Below the pieces are notes generated by a model. The model saw nothing but the letters and a program-made list of their open reading frames with translations. It searched no databases and was not told the origin of the DNA. Below, piece after piece: positions 24,732-32,085 of a DNA stretch of 34,792 bases. Position numbers and translations under genes: made by a program. The DNA comes from Pseudomonadales bacterium (GTDB lineage Bacteria; Pseudomonadota; Gammaproteobacteria; Pseudomonadales; Pseudohongiellaceae): positions 1-34,792 of the forward strand of contig JANQJM010000185.1 of the NCBI GenBank assembly GCA_028281635.1. Reading direction: 5' to 3'. Position 1 is the stretch's first letter. Every line of letters starts with the position of its first letter.

Positions 24732-26453
24732 ATGCAAATGCAAAAACTGATACTTGGATTGTTAGTGGCCTGCTTGGCTTCAATCGCAGGCGCAGTTGAA
24801 AGAGTGGGGGATTTCACCCTGCTGGATCAGAATGGCGCATCGCATTCCATGAGTTGGTATGACGATCAGAATGCCGTGATTTTTCTCACACAGGCTAATA
24901 GCTGTGATTCACTGAACGGCGTGGCATCTGACTTTGACGCTGTTCGTGACCGTTATGCTGAGGTGAATTTCCAATTCATGATGCTGAATGCTGAGGGTAG
25001 TGTTGATCGCGAAGCTGTGTCTGCCGCGGCTGCGTCCTATGGTTCAGATTTGCCAATTTTGATGGATGAGACACAGATGGTTTCCCAGGCAATGGAAATC
25101 AGTCGTGCCGGTGAAGCCATCGTGTATGATCCCCGATCATTCCGCATTGTGTATCGTGGTCCTGTTGACACTAACTTGTCCGCTGCGCTGGATGAGATTG
25201 CTGCCGGCGAAGACGTGAGCAAAGCGCAGATGCCTGTTACCGGTTGTGAGATTGCCTATGGCATGACGCCGGACGCTTCCATTTCTTACGCTGAGGAAGT
25301 CGCTCCCATTCTGGCCGAGAACTGCGCCACCTGTCACCGTGAAAACGGGATTGCACCGTTTGCACTGAATAATCATCAGGCCGTGCAGGGCTGGTCGCCA
25401 ATGATCCGCGAGGTCGTAATGACGCGACGCATGCCGCCCGGACAGATTGATCATCATGTCGGTAAATTCGACGGCGCCCCAGGCATGAGCAAAGTTGAGA
25501 TTCAAAAGTTGCTGAACTGGATCGCTGCCGGTTCACGCAACGAATCAGATCGCGATCCGCTCACCGAACTGACCTGGCCAGATACCAAGTGGACATTGGG
25601 TGAGCCAGATTTGATTGTGAAGATTCCCGCGCAGCAGATTCCAGCCACCGGCGTGCTGGATTATCGCAACCTGGCGGTGCCTTTAACGGAGCTCACCGAA
25701 TCACGCTGGGTGAGAGGAAGTGAAGTTTCTCCCGGTGATCCCACTGTGGTGCACCACGTGATTCCATCAGTGATTCCTCCCTCCGGTGGAGAGGCTCGAG
25801 GTGAGGGGCAGAACAGCGTGCTGGCCTTAAATCCTGAAGTGCCTACACTGGCTGGCTACGCGCCTGGTTACCAGAACCGCATGGAAGACGAAAACACAGG
25901 TGCCTTGTTGGAGGCGGGCTCCACGATCGTGTTTCAGATGCACTACACAACGTCTGGTAAGGAAACCGTAGATGAAACAGAGCTTGGTATCTACTTCTAT
26001 CCAGAAGGTGTGGTACCAGAAGAACGGGTATCAGGCCGACCTGCCGTGACCTGGGATATCGCAGTACCACCTGGTGTCAAGGATCACGCAATGCAGGCCA
26101 GCATCGAACTGGATCGAGATGTTTATCTGCAAAGCGTGCTGCCCCATATGCACTTCCGTGGTAAGCGAGTGAAGTACATCGCTCAATTTCCAGATGGCAC
26201 GGAACAACTTCTGTTTAATCAGCCGCACTACAACTTTAATTGGCAGTTGACTTACCATTTCGAAGAGCCTGTATTCCTGCCCGCTGGTACGACTATTCTG
26301 GTTGATAGTGCCTTCGATAACTCGGCACAGAATCCCTTCAATCCAGACCCATCTATCACTGTGTATGGTGGCGAGCAAAGCTGGGAAGAAATGTTCTTCG
26401 GGTTTATGACCTGGAAGGACGCCGATCAGAGTAAGTGGGCGGTTAACGACTAG
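24732..26453 (+). CDS. Redoxin / cytochrome c / PHM-like copper monooxygenase fusion, copy B
   Basis: This 573-aa exported protein is paralogous to the 20572-22275 product. Order: signal peptide (1-21), redoxin-like domain (22-160, single Cys58), heme motif CATCH (Cys198, Cys201, His202), and PHM-like domains (about 285-573). Both copper sites appear intact: HH at 341-342 (VVHHVIPS) with QMHYTTSG (His404) for the first, and LPHMHFRGK (His472, His474) with SWEEMFFG (Met553) for the second. PHM-type enzymes use two copper ions and O2 to hydroxylate a C-H bond, with electrons from ascorbate in animals; here the fused heme could supply them. The ATG at 24732 follows CAGGAG by about 9 bp. It ends just before a strong terminator. 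The substrate is unknown. Confidence 0.88.
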   Translation: MQMQKLILGLLVACLASIAGAVERVGDFTLLDQNGASHSMSWYDDQNAVIFLTQANSCDSLNGVASDFDAVRDRYAEVNFQFMMLNAEGSVDREAVSAAAASYGSDLPILMDETQMVSQAMEISRAGEAIVYDPRSFRIVYRGPVDTNLSAALDEIAAGEDVSKAQMPVTGCEIAYGMTPDASISYAEEVAPILAENCATCHRENGIAPFALNNHQAVQGWSPMIREVVMTRRMPPGQIDHHVGKFDGAPGMSKVEIQKLLNWIAAGSRNESDRDPLTELTWPDTKWTLGEPDLIVKIPAQQIPATGVLDYRNLAVPLTELTESRWVRGSEVSPGDPTVVHHVIPSVIPPSGGEARGEGQNSVLALNPEVPTLAGYAPGYQNRMEDENTGALLEAGSTIVFQMHYTTSGKETVDETELGIYFYPEGVVPEERVSGRPAVTWDIAVPPGVKDHAMQASIELDRDVYLQSVLPHMHFRGKRVKYIAQFPDGTEQLLFNQPHYNFNWQLTYHFEEPVFLPAGTTILVDSAFDNSAQNPFNPDPSITVYGGEQSWEEMFFGFMTWKDADQSKWAVND

Positions 26454-26480
26454 ACTCGAAAATACTTCGGGTAAGAAACT

Positions 26481-26513
26481 AAAGGGCCTGGTCGCAAGAC
26501 CGGGCCCTTTTTT
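26481..26513. terminator. Strong intrinsic terminator between convergent genes
   Basis: AAAGGGCCTGGTC, loop GCAA, GACCGGGCCCTTT gives a 13-bp stem with one T-G wobble, followed by a T run on the plus strand (positions to 26513, then GTTT). It ends the copy B fusion gene. In the other direction the stem is followed by TTTAGTTTCTT, so it may also terminate the merT operon. Confidence 0.9.
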
Positions 26514-26520
26514 GTTTCCG

Positions 26521-26874
26521 CTATGCAAGAAACTGAATCCACCAGGTGCTGGTTATCAGGATGAGTGCCAGTGTGCTTAACGCAATATAGGCTTGCTTGA
26601 GATGAAGACTTGCTTTCGCCGCCTGGCAATCCGTGGTCGCAGTTTCTGTACTGCTGGACCAATCGATTCGCCAACCGGCGATTCCGAACAGTCCGATTGT
26701 CAGTGCGGCGAACAATGGCTGGAAAGGTTCCAGCGCCATCATCTGGCTCATCCAGGCGGCACTGATTCCTGTTGCAAGAAGAAACAAGGGGCCGATGCAG
26801 CAGACACTGGCAACGATTGACGTTAACAGGCCGCCGATCAGATAGGGTGAGGTTTTTTTGCTTTCGCCTTGCAT
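26521..26874 (-). CDS. merT: Mercuric-ion transport protein MerT
   Basis: The 117-aa inner-membrane protein has three hydrophobic segments. The first holds the vicinal pair of MerT, TSIVASVCCIGPLFLLATG (Cys25, Cys26), which accepts Hg(II) from MerP in characterised systems. A further Cys lies in the cytosolic loop (TTDCQAAK), where MerT usually has one or two. The length is standard. The ATG at 26874 lies 32 bp after the MerP-like stop on the same strand. No merA, merB or merR is present in the window. In the classical pathway the ion would be reduced by MerA, so it is unclear what receives the metal here. Confidence 0.9.
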   Translation of the reverse strand: MQGESKKTSPYLIGGLLTSIVASVCCIGPLFLLATGISAAWMSQMMALEPFQPLFAALTIGLFGIAGWRIDWSSSTETATTDCQAAKASLHLKQAYIALSTLALILITSTWWIQFLA

Positions 26875-26906
26875 TGGTTCGATGAATAAGTGGCTGCTGA
26901 TCAGGA

Positions 26907-27236
26907 CTATGGCGTTTTCTCGGAAGAAGGAAAGCCGATAGCGGTGGTCGCTTTCGTCATGGCCTCGACCGTTACCAATTCAGGCACATAGCGCACAATG
27001 GCTTCTTCGAGATCCAGATCCACTTCTACCGATTTTATGCCTTCAAGCTTTCGTAGTGAGCTGCGCACGGCAACTATACATCCAGCTCAAGTCATATTTT
27101 CGACTTTGAGAATGACTTCTTTTTGGTCTGTTTCCGCGGAGTCAGGTGTCGCACTAAAGACAAATCCTGAGGCTAGTAGTAGTGAAAGCAGACCTGCCAA
27201 AAGCATTGGCCTACTGCTGGCGTATTGACTGTGCAT
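26907..27236 (-). CDS. merP: MerP-like periplasmic metal-binding selenoprotein (TGA at 27089-27087 read as Sec)
   Basis: Read on the minus strand from the ATG at 27236 (ribosome site AGAGGA, good spacing), the frame encodes a signal peptide (MHSQYASSRPMLLAGLLSLL and on to FSA), then EVILKVENMT, then TGA, then AGCIVAVRSSLRKLEGIKSV, EVDLDLEEAIVRY, ...VEAMTKATTAIGFPSSEKTP and TAG at 26907-26909: 109 residues with Sec50. The part after the TGA is an unbroken HMA/MerP domain; classical MerP reads GMTCSAC, and the TGA stands at the first Cys, giving UxxC. A 17-nt hairpin begins 11 nt after the TGA. MerP binds Hg(II) in the periplasm and passes it to MerT. Selenolate has extremely high affinity for Hg. 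A standard gene caller would report only a truncated 70-aa ORF. A nonsense-mutated pseudogene is the alternative. Confidence 0.88.
27059..27075 (-). promoter_or_regulatory. Candidate bacterial SECIS hairpin of the MerP-like gene
   Basis: On the minus strand AGTTGC-CGTGC-GCAGCT folds into a 6-bp stem (third pair U-G) with the loop CGTGC. It starts 11 nt after the TGA and is 17 nt long, the same placement and size as the minimal SECIS of E. coli fdhF. The loop shares CGTG with the hairpin after the SelW-like TGA. A competing 7-bp pairing (27083-27089 with 27057-27063) that includes the TGA itself is also possible. Confidence 0.72.
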
Positions 27237-27267
27237 CAAAAAGTCCTCTTCGATTGCAAACTCGTTG

Positions 27268-29097
27268 TTACGCACCGTTGGCGCAGCAGGGACATCCACC
27301 GCCGCCGCTGGTCATGATCGATTCTGCCGCTTTGGCATTTTGTTCCGCGGTGCGTTTGGTGGTCGCGAACTGTGAAGTGCTTGCCATCGCAGCAGGGTCG
27401 GGCTGGTTTACTGCCACTTCCTGACCGAAGTATCCGGTGCGCACCTGATACTGATGTTGCCCAATGTCTGTTGTAACGCGAATAGTATTGGCATCCACAA
27501 CTTGCACGTCACTGAGGGCATTGCCATCACGAATGACAACTGCTTCGGCAGCATTGGGCAGATTGCTTATCTGCCAGCTGGTAGTGCGTCCAGAGGCATT
27601 GCGGTCTCCTACATAGGTGCCGATGTGCAGGATGCCATTCTCCTTGTCATTCCAGGCCGTATCCACTCCGAGATTTGGGTAGTCGACGCCTTCCAGAGTG
27701 GGAGCTGTGTACTTGTCCATATGCCTCACCTGGAACGCTTCGATCCAGTTGCCTTCAGCGATTTCGCTCATCATCTGTTGGGCGGTTGAAGTTCCGCGTG
27801 GCCAGGGCTCGTCGCGGTCAGACCACCAGCCGAAGCGGTCCATGTCGTCACCAAAGAATCTGGGTTCGGAGAATTGTTCAGCCGCTGCTTGCAGTCGTTC
27901 AAATGCCACATCGTCACCCAGTGCTTTAGCCATCACTTGTGCCAGGGGATTAGGGCGAATTTCGCGGGAGCTATCGCGGAAGCCGCTGCTATTGGCGATG
28001 CCTTCATAGACAAAGGTAGCAATCTCTGGTGATTGAGGCAGCAAGTAAAAGGCAGTCGCTGTGCCCGCACCACCCGGTGTGTTTACTTTAAAGTTTTCAA
28101 GCGGGTCATAGTACAAGGTTGCCCATTCCAGTTCGTTTTGATCATTGATGCTCATGTAATTGTCTTTCATGAACTCAACCCAATCTTCAAAAACCCCATG
28201 GGCGTTGGTAACACCCAATTGATCCGACAGAAAGATGCCTAGCCCGGCAGCAGAGTTGCAGAGCGGCCAAATCTTGGTGTTCTCACAATGAGGTCCTTCA
28301 GGATGATCGGTATATTGCTGGAACAAGTGTTCGACAATTCTGGGCTGCGTCCATTCAAAATGTTCATTCTCATAGCCTGCAATCTCCCAGGGCTGCTCCC
28401 ACTTGTCATCCCCCGACACGTATTTGTAGATGGAGAGAACCAGGTTTAGCCAGCCGCGAAAAAACAGATTGCCATCGGCGCCGATCGGGTCTGGTTGCAA
28501 ACCCCAGGGTTCAACCCCATTGGCTGTCCAACCCGGTCTGTCGTAGTTGCCACGCACTCGTTCAGGCCAGAGCTGGTAACCCGGTGCATTGAATGGACCG
28601 TACTTGTCCCGTTGCGGACTGGGTCCGATGAAGGTATTCCAATCGATAGCGGCCCAATAAGAAGTATGTCTGGATGCCAGCTCATCCATGATGCGGGTAT
28701 AGACTTCACGCCAGGCAGGAGTCTGGTCAGCCATTAGCAGAACCGGGTAACTGGAATCGGCCAGATCGAAGCGCGGATAGCTGAGCATCGGTGGTGCCGC
28801 ATATTGATCCCACCAGGGATGAGGTCCAATCCTGTCTACGGTGAAATCTATCTCGCCACGAGGAATCTGTATTCCCCAGGGAAGCTCAATGTCTTCGCGA
28901 TAACCCCAATCATCGGGAGTGGTCGCTTTTTCCCAGATGAAGCGCAGCCATCCCTTGGTCCTGTCATTGTGGGTAGGGTAGAGCGGGTTGGTCGAAGGTT
29001 GGGCAGCGACAGTGCCTACTCCCAGTGAGGCGGCGCTGCCAATGATCGCGCTGTTCTTTAGAAAGGCCCGACGCGAAATACTCTGAGTATCGCTCAT
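27268..29097 (-). CDS. Tat-exported linalool dehydratase/isomerase-family protein with a CPCC tail
   Basis: This 609-aa protein has a Tat signal (SISRRAFLKN, residues 6-15). The central domain matches the LDI family: GNLFFRGWLNLVLSIYKYVSG, then GPHCENTKIWPLCNSAAGLGIFL, then VFEDWVEFMKDNYM. Cys271 and Cys280 have the same nine-residue spacing as the catalytic Cys171/Cys180 of Castellaniella LDI. A C-terminal domain of about 100 residues follows (beta-rich, GILHIGTYVGDRNASGRTTS), ending in GGGGCPCCANGA, a glycine linker and a CPCC motif that is not part of LDI. The ATG at 29097 is preceded by AGGGGGAA. It leads an operon with MerP (31 bp) and MerT. LDI enzymes hydrate or isomerise terpene alkenes and alcohols; whether this one does so is unknown, and the tail and partners suggest a metal link. 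Confidence 0.82.
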   Translation of the reverse strand: MSDTQSISRRAFLKNSAIIGSAASLGVGTVAAQPSTNPLYPTHNDRTKGWLRFIWEKATTPDDWGYREDIELPWGIQIPRGEIDFTVDRIGPHPWWDQYAAPPMLSYPRFDLADSSYPVLLMADQTPAWREVYTRIMDELASRHTSYWAAIDWNTFIGPSPQRDKYGPFNAPGYQLWPERVRGNYDRPGWTANGVEPWGLQPDPIGADGNLFFRGWLNLVLSIYKYVSGDDKWEQPWEIAGYENEHFEWTQPRIVEHLFQQYTDHPEGPHCENTKIWPLCNSAAGLGIFLSDQLGVTNAHGVFEDWVEFMKDNYMSINDQNELEWATLYYDPLENFKVNTPGGAGTATAFYLLPQSPEIATFVYEGIANSSGFRDSSREIRPNPLAQVMAKALGDDVAFERLQAAAEQFSEPRFFGDDMDRFGWWSDRDEPWPRGTSTAQQMMSEIAEGNWIEAFQVRHMDKYTAPTLEGVDYPNLGVDTAWNDKENGILHIGTYVGDRNASGRTTSWQISNLPNAAEAVVIRDGNALSDVQVVDANTIRVTTDIGQHQYQVRTGYFGQEVAVNQPDPAAMASTSQFATTKRTAEQNAKAAESIMTSGGGGCPCCANGA

Positions 29098-29229
29098 GTT
29101 TCCCCCTATTGGGCTTGAGAATAGCCCGCTAGCGGTGTTTTTGTATCACTCTCTCTGGCTCAGTGCTATCAGATTTCGGAAAAACTCAGCCTGCGGAAAG
29201 AATTACGGCTTCATGTTGGTGTTTCCGCC

Positions 29230-29847
29230 TTAAAGGCCGTGTAGCTCAAGCACAGGCTTCACCGCTTCCCGCTCTCGCATGCGCTGATTATGTTCGGCGA
29301 TTCTTGGAAAATCATCGATATCTACACCATCGCCTTCAAGCCAGTTCTCAACGGTAAAAAGATAGGGGTCGCAGATTGAATAATCGGAGCCCATAACCCA
29401 GGGACCTGCAAACATCTCCTTATCTATAAGCGCGAAACACTCGCCCATTGTCTGGGGCACCTTCGCCTGCATGGCCTTAATGGCATTGTCATCATCGACC
29501 CAGCGACTGCCGCGAATCTTATGGGCATGGGCAACGTGGACGGTTGCACATAGATAAGCGTTGAATTCCTGCATCTTGGCGAAGATGAAGGGATCATCAA
29601 GCGGAGCCAATCGAGCTGCCGGATAGGACTGTGCTACATAGGCAAGAATCGCGGGAGTCTCGGTGAGAATACCCTGGTCGGTTACCAATGCCGGGACGCG
29701 TCCCTTCGGGTTCACCCTCAGGTAGTCATCGGATCGCTGCTCTGTCATGGAGAAATCCAGTCGCCGCAATTCATAGTCGGCAGCGGCTTCATTCAAAGTA
29801 ATGTGGGATGCTACGGAAACAGTTCTGGGTGCGTAGTAGAAAATCAT
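29230..29847 (-). CDS. Glutathione S-transferase family protein
   Basis: The 205-aa cytosolic protein has the GST thioredoxin-like N-domain (MIFYYAPRTVSVASHITLNE, NPKGRVPAL with the cis-Pro, LTETPAILAYVA) and an all-helical C-domain with MGSDYSICDPYLF, the N-cap/hydrophobic-staple region. I start it at the ATG 29847, where the first beta-strand of GST begins; the 98 residues upstream in the same frame lack GST features and overlap the preceding gene. The N-terminal catalytic residue could be Ser/Thr (APRTVS) and there is no Cys10 as in beta-class enzymes. It probably conjugates or reduces glutathione adducts, or is a ligandin. It follows the small membrane protein gene by 23 bp. Confidence 0.9.
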   Translation of the reverse strand: MIFYYAPRTVSVASHITLNEAAADYELRRLDFSMTEQRSDDYLRVNPKGRVPALVTDQGILTETPAILAYVAQSYPAARLAPLDDPFIFAKMQEFNAYLCATVHVAHAHKIRGSRWVDDDNAIKAMQAKVPQTMGECFALIDKEMFAGPWVMGSDYSICDPYLFTVENWLEGDGVDIDDFPRIAEHNQRMREREAVKPVLELHGL

Positions 29848-29870
29848 AGTGAGTTTGCCGGTTTCGTTTG

Positions 29871-30323
29871 CTAGTCCATATTGCCCAGGAGTACAAAGAG
29901 GGCTGTCAGAATGATTGGGATCATTCCCGCACAGAGTATGATGAATGCGGAAGCAGCTTGCACCAGTCTGCCTTTGAAAACTGCTTCGCGACCACGCTGA
30001 ATGCTCATGCGTCGGATGATGCCGTAACCTGGCGCGGGCAACTGTTGATGTTGAACGACGCTGCTCCCATATCTGAACAGATAGCATGCACCCCAGAGGA
30101 TAGGGGACACCAGAATCAGGCCAAAGATGAAGACTATCCACGGTCGGCTTACCAGCAAAGCAATATTGTCTTCCAGCCAGCCTTGCAAGGGTCCTTCCAG
30201 TGCAAGAATTAGAAATACGATCAGACCACCGAAGACGATGCTTGCAGCAACAATCGTCATAGCTCTGCGCCGCGCTTCGGGATCAGCTTCAATGAATTCT
30301 GGTTCCTTCTCAGTTGGGTTCAT
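29871..30323 (-). CDS. Small integral membrane protein of unknown function
   Basis: This is a 150-aa product with an acidic N-terminal tail (MNPTEKEPEFIEADPEARRR) and three clear hydrophobic segments (about residues 22-44, 58-82 and 122-147), with the loop RYGSSVVQHQQLPAPGYGII between the second and third. No Cys pair, His cluster or named family signature is seen. The ATG at 30323 is preferred over a frame reaching 30401, which would overlap the preceding 2OG-type gene. It sits in a same-strand run (2OG-like, this gene, GST), probably one transcription unit. Confidence 0.7.
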   Translation of the reverse strand: MNPTEKEPEFIEADPEARRRAMTIVAASIVFGGLIVFLILALEGPLQGWLEDNIALLVSRPWIVFIFGLILVSPILWGACYLFRYGSSVVQHQQLPAPGYGIIRRMSIQRGREAVFKGRLVQAASAFIILCAGMIPIILTALFVLLGNMD

Positions 30324-30346
30324 CGATACCGTAAACCTTTGTGGAA

Positions 30347-31030
30347 CTAGCGATTGTAAAAAGAGCGACCAAACAGGGTCAGTAACAGTCTGTTCAACCA
30401 TGAATCATCTTGTTGTTGCAGATAGCGTGTAAACACGTGATTGATCAGAAACGGAAACATCAGTGACAGTTTGCGGCACAACCATTCGTAAACAAGCGGT
30501 ACCGAATTAGCTTCCTGTTTGTTCACATCGATGCCTTGCAGGTTGCCAAGCAAAGCCAAATCATCTCGATGGGCAATTTTGTATTGCACTGCCTGGCGAT
30601 TTAAATCCCGAGAGATAACTCCGGCGTGCAGTACATCGCAGTGAAACAAAACTGCGTTTGCCTGCTCGGAGCTTATAATTTTTGCTGAGTTCCAGACCAA
30701 GGGCGTCTGGCGATGGCTGCCTGGCACGACGCTGAGCATCTTGCCTTTGCTGCCATAACAGATCAGGGTGTAGATCGGCTGTTGGCTCTTGAATACATAA
30801 GGGCTGCTGGTGACGTCCCGGTGAAAAGTAGACAGTGCACAGCCGGTAATGGAATATCTGTAGTCGAGAAATTCATAGCCCTCAGGGAGCAGGGCAAGCA
30901 CTGCTTCGGGTCGGCAGTTTTGCAGCAGTAAGACGCCATCTTTCTCCAGATTCAATATTGATCGCAGCGGTTTCTCCCGGCAGCTCCAGTAAAGCATTGC
31001 TGCCAAGGCAGGGAAAGCTAACCAGAACAT
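30347..31030 (-). CDS. PhyH-like 2OG-Fe(II) oxygenase candidate
   Basis: The 227-aa protein begins with a hydrophobic segment that could anchor it (MFWLAFPALAAMLYW), then a core resembling the phytanoyl-CoA dioxygenase fold: LSTFHRDVTSSP (His70, Asp72), YTLICYGSKGKMLSVVPGSHRQTP, and VLFHCDVLHAGV (His135) with Arg145 nearby in RQAVQYKI. The HxD..H..R set fits a non-heme iron site binding 2-oxoglutarate. The substrate is unknown. It starts 3 bp after the stop of the preceding secreted protein and so is translationally linked to it. Confidence 0.72.
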   Translation of the reverse strand: MFWLAFPALAAMLYWSCREKPLRSILNLEKDGVLLLQNCRPEAVLALLPEGYEFLDYRYSITGCALSTFHRDVTSSPYVFKSQQPIYTLICYGSKGKMLSVVPGSHRQTPLVWNSAKIISSEQANAVLFHCDVLHAGVISRDLNRQAVQYKIAHRDDLALLGNLQGIDVNKQEANSVPLVYEWLCRKLSLMFPFLINHVFTRYLQQQDDSWLNRLLLTLFGRSFYNR

Positions 31031-31033
31031 AGT

Positions 31034-32053
31034 CTATGGGGTGCCTGCTGAGCTTAATCCCAATTCGGCGTCGACATCACCGCGGCGTGCACCAGCGAGA
31101 ATACCGCGGACTGCATGATTACCTTCATGGCAGGCAGATTCGTAAATGATTTCTGATTTGCCCATACGGTCCAGAGGAATCTCACCAGTGAAAGGTTGCT
31201 GCAAGGCGACCGGGTCGGTGAAAGTGAATCGGTACAAGAGCTGATCTTCCCCTGCACGGGAGAATACTTCGGTGATTTCCAACTCTGAGGATGTACGTAT
31301 TCTGCGATTGGATTGTTCAATCCTGAAGTTTTTGCTGGTAACGATCAGTGAACCTCCCTCATAGCGCCCAACGGAGGCTCCTCGCCATTGAGGCCAGCTA
31401 ATGCTGTTCTCTTCAGTGGTTAAAGGAATAATACGCACAGCTGTCGCGTATTCTGCATTCAACACCACATAGTCCTCAAACTGCAGAATCTGCATGGTCT
31501 TGGAATCTTCCGGACCAATCTGAATAACCAGCGGCACCTGGCCAGGTGAGTTCAAGCAACGTTCGTTGGCCGGGCGCAGTTTCGCGTCATCAAAGGCGTC
31601 GTAGCCAGCATCGAAATGTTGCAAATAGTAATCGCGAAACTCAGGATTTGGTGCGATGCGGCCATTGGGAGGGTCAATGATTAAGGAAGTGCGGTACTCG
31701 CCGTCGATGAGTGGTAAGTCTTTGGCAAATTCAGGGTGAAAATTGGCATCTGCAACATTGGTGATGAGTTCGCCGGCCGGAGGCGCGCCTCGATCTGGGT
31801 CGCTAGGTTGTATGCGTTGTTGTTGTGCCGCCTCACGTCCACGGATGATTTCCTCAGCCTCGGCGGCTGTATAGGCCCGTTTCAAACCCAGCTCTTGGGG
31901 TCGTTGGAATGCTGCGCTTACCCGATTAATCCAATAGCCTTGCAGATCGGGCTGATCGAATTCATTGCGCGGCGGGTTGTAGCTGCTCTGGGCAAACGCA
32001 AAGTTTGCCACAAGCGAAAATAGTAGCAGCGAGTTTCTGGCGCCAGATTCCAT
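31034..32053 (-). CDS. Secreted protein of an uncharacterised CHEGN-motif family
   Basis: The 339-aa product has a signal peptide (MESGARNSLLLFSLVANFAF). The mature part starts with FDQPDLQGYWINRVSAAFQRP, has PPNGRIAPNPEFRDYY near the middle, then DYVVLNAEYATAVRIIPL, WRGASVGRYEGGSLIV and IIYESACHEGNHAVRGILAG near the end. Proteins with this DLQGYW...GRYEGGSLIV...CHEGN layout are common in marine gammaproteobacteria and some other groups, usually in several copies, with no known function. They look like beta-rich periplasmic proteins. A second copy's 3' end is at 34689-34792, on the other side of the peptidase gene. It lies 32 bp downstream of the peptidase gene and may be co-transcribed with it. 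Confidence 0.82.
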   Translation of the reverse strand: MESGARNSLLLFSLVANFAFAQSSYNPPRNEFDQPDLQGYWINRVSAAFQRPQELGLKRAYTAAEAEEIIRGREAAQQQRIQPSDPDRGAPPAGELITNVADANFHPEFAKDLPLIDGEYRTSLIIDPPNGRIAPNPEFRDYYLQHFDAGYDAFDDAKLRPANERCLNSPGQVPLVIQIGPEDSKTMQILQFEDYVVLNAEYATAVRIIPLTTEENSISWPQWRGASVGRYEGGSLIVTSKNFRIEQSNRRIRTSSELEITEVFSRAGEDQLLYRFTFTDPVALQQPFTGEIPLDRMGKSEIIYESACHEGNHAVRGILAGARRGDVDAELGLSSAGTP

Positions 32054-32085
32054 GTGCGTCGTTTGGTTCCTTTTTGTGGTCCTGA

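Noticed and set aside
24584-24799. 71-codon plus-strand frame before the copy B fusion
   Set aside because: It overlaps the copy B start, has random-looking composition, and the region is better read as leader and promoter.
26521-27236. A complete mercury-resistance (mer) operon
   Set aside because: Only MerT and MerP-like genes are present; no merR, merA or merB is seen in the window, so a full operon is not supported.
27087-27299. A 70-residue minus-strand frame ending at the TGA, as a complete protein or truncated pseudogene
   Set aside because: The frame continues after the TGA as an unbroken MerP domain with a SECIS-like hairpin, so a full-length Sec protein starting at 27236 explains it better. 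The portion 27237-27299 overlaps the LDI gene and lacks its own ribosome site.
29193-29228. Inverted repeat GCGGAAA/TTTCCGC after the GST stop
   Set aside because: The stem is only 7 bp with a 22-nt loop and no T run; too weak to call a terminator.
29848-30141. 98-residue N-terminal extension of the GST
   Set aside because: It overlaps the membrane protein gene, and the GST fold begins exactly at the ATG 29847.
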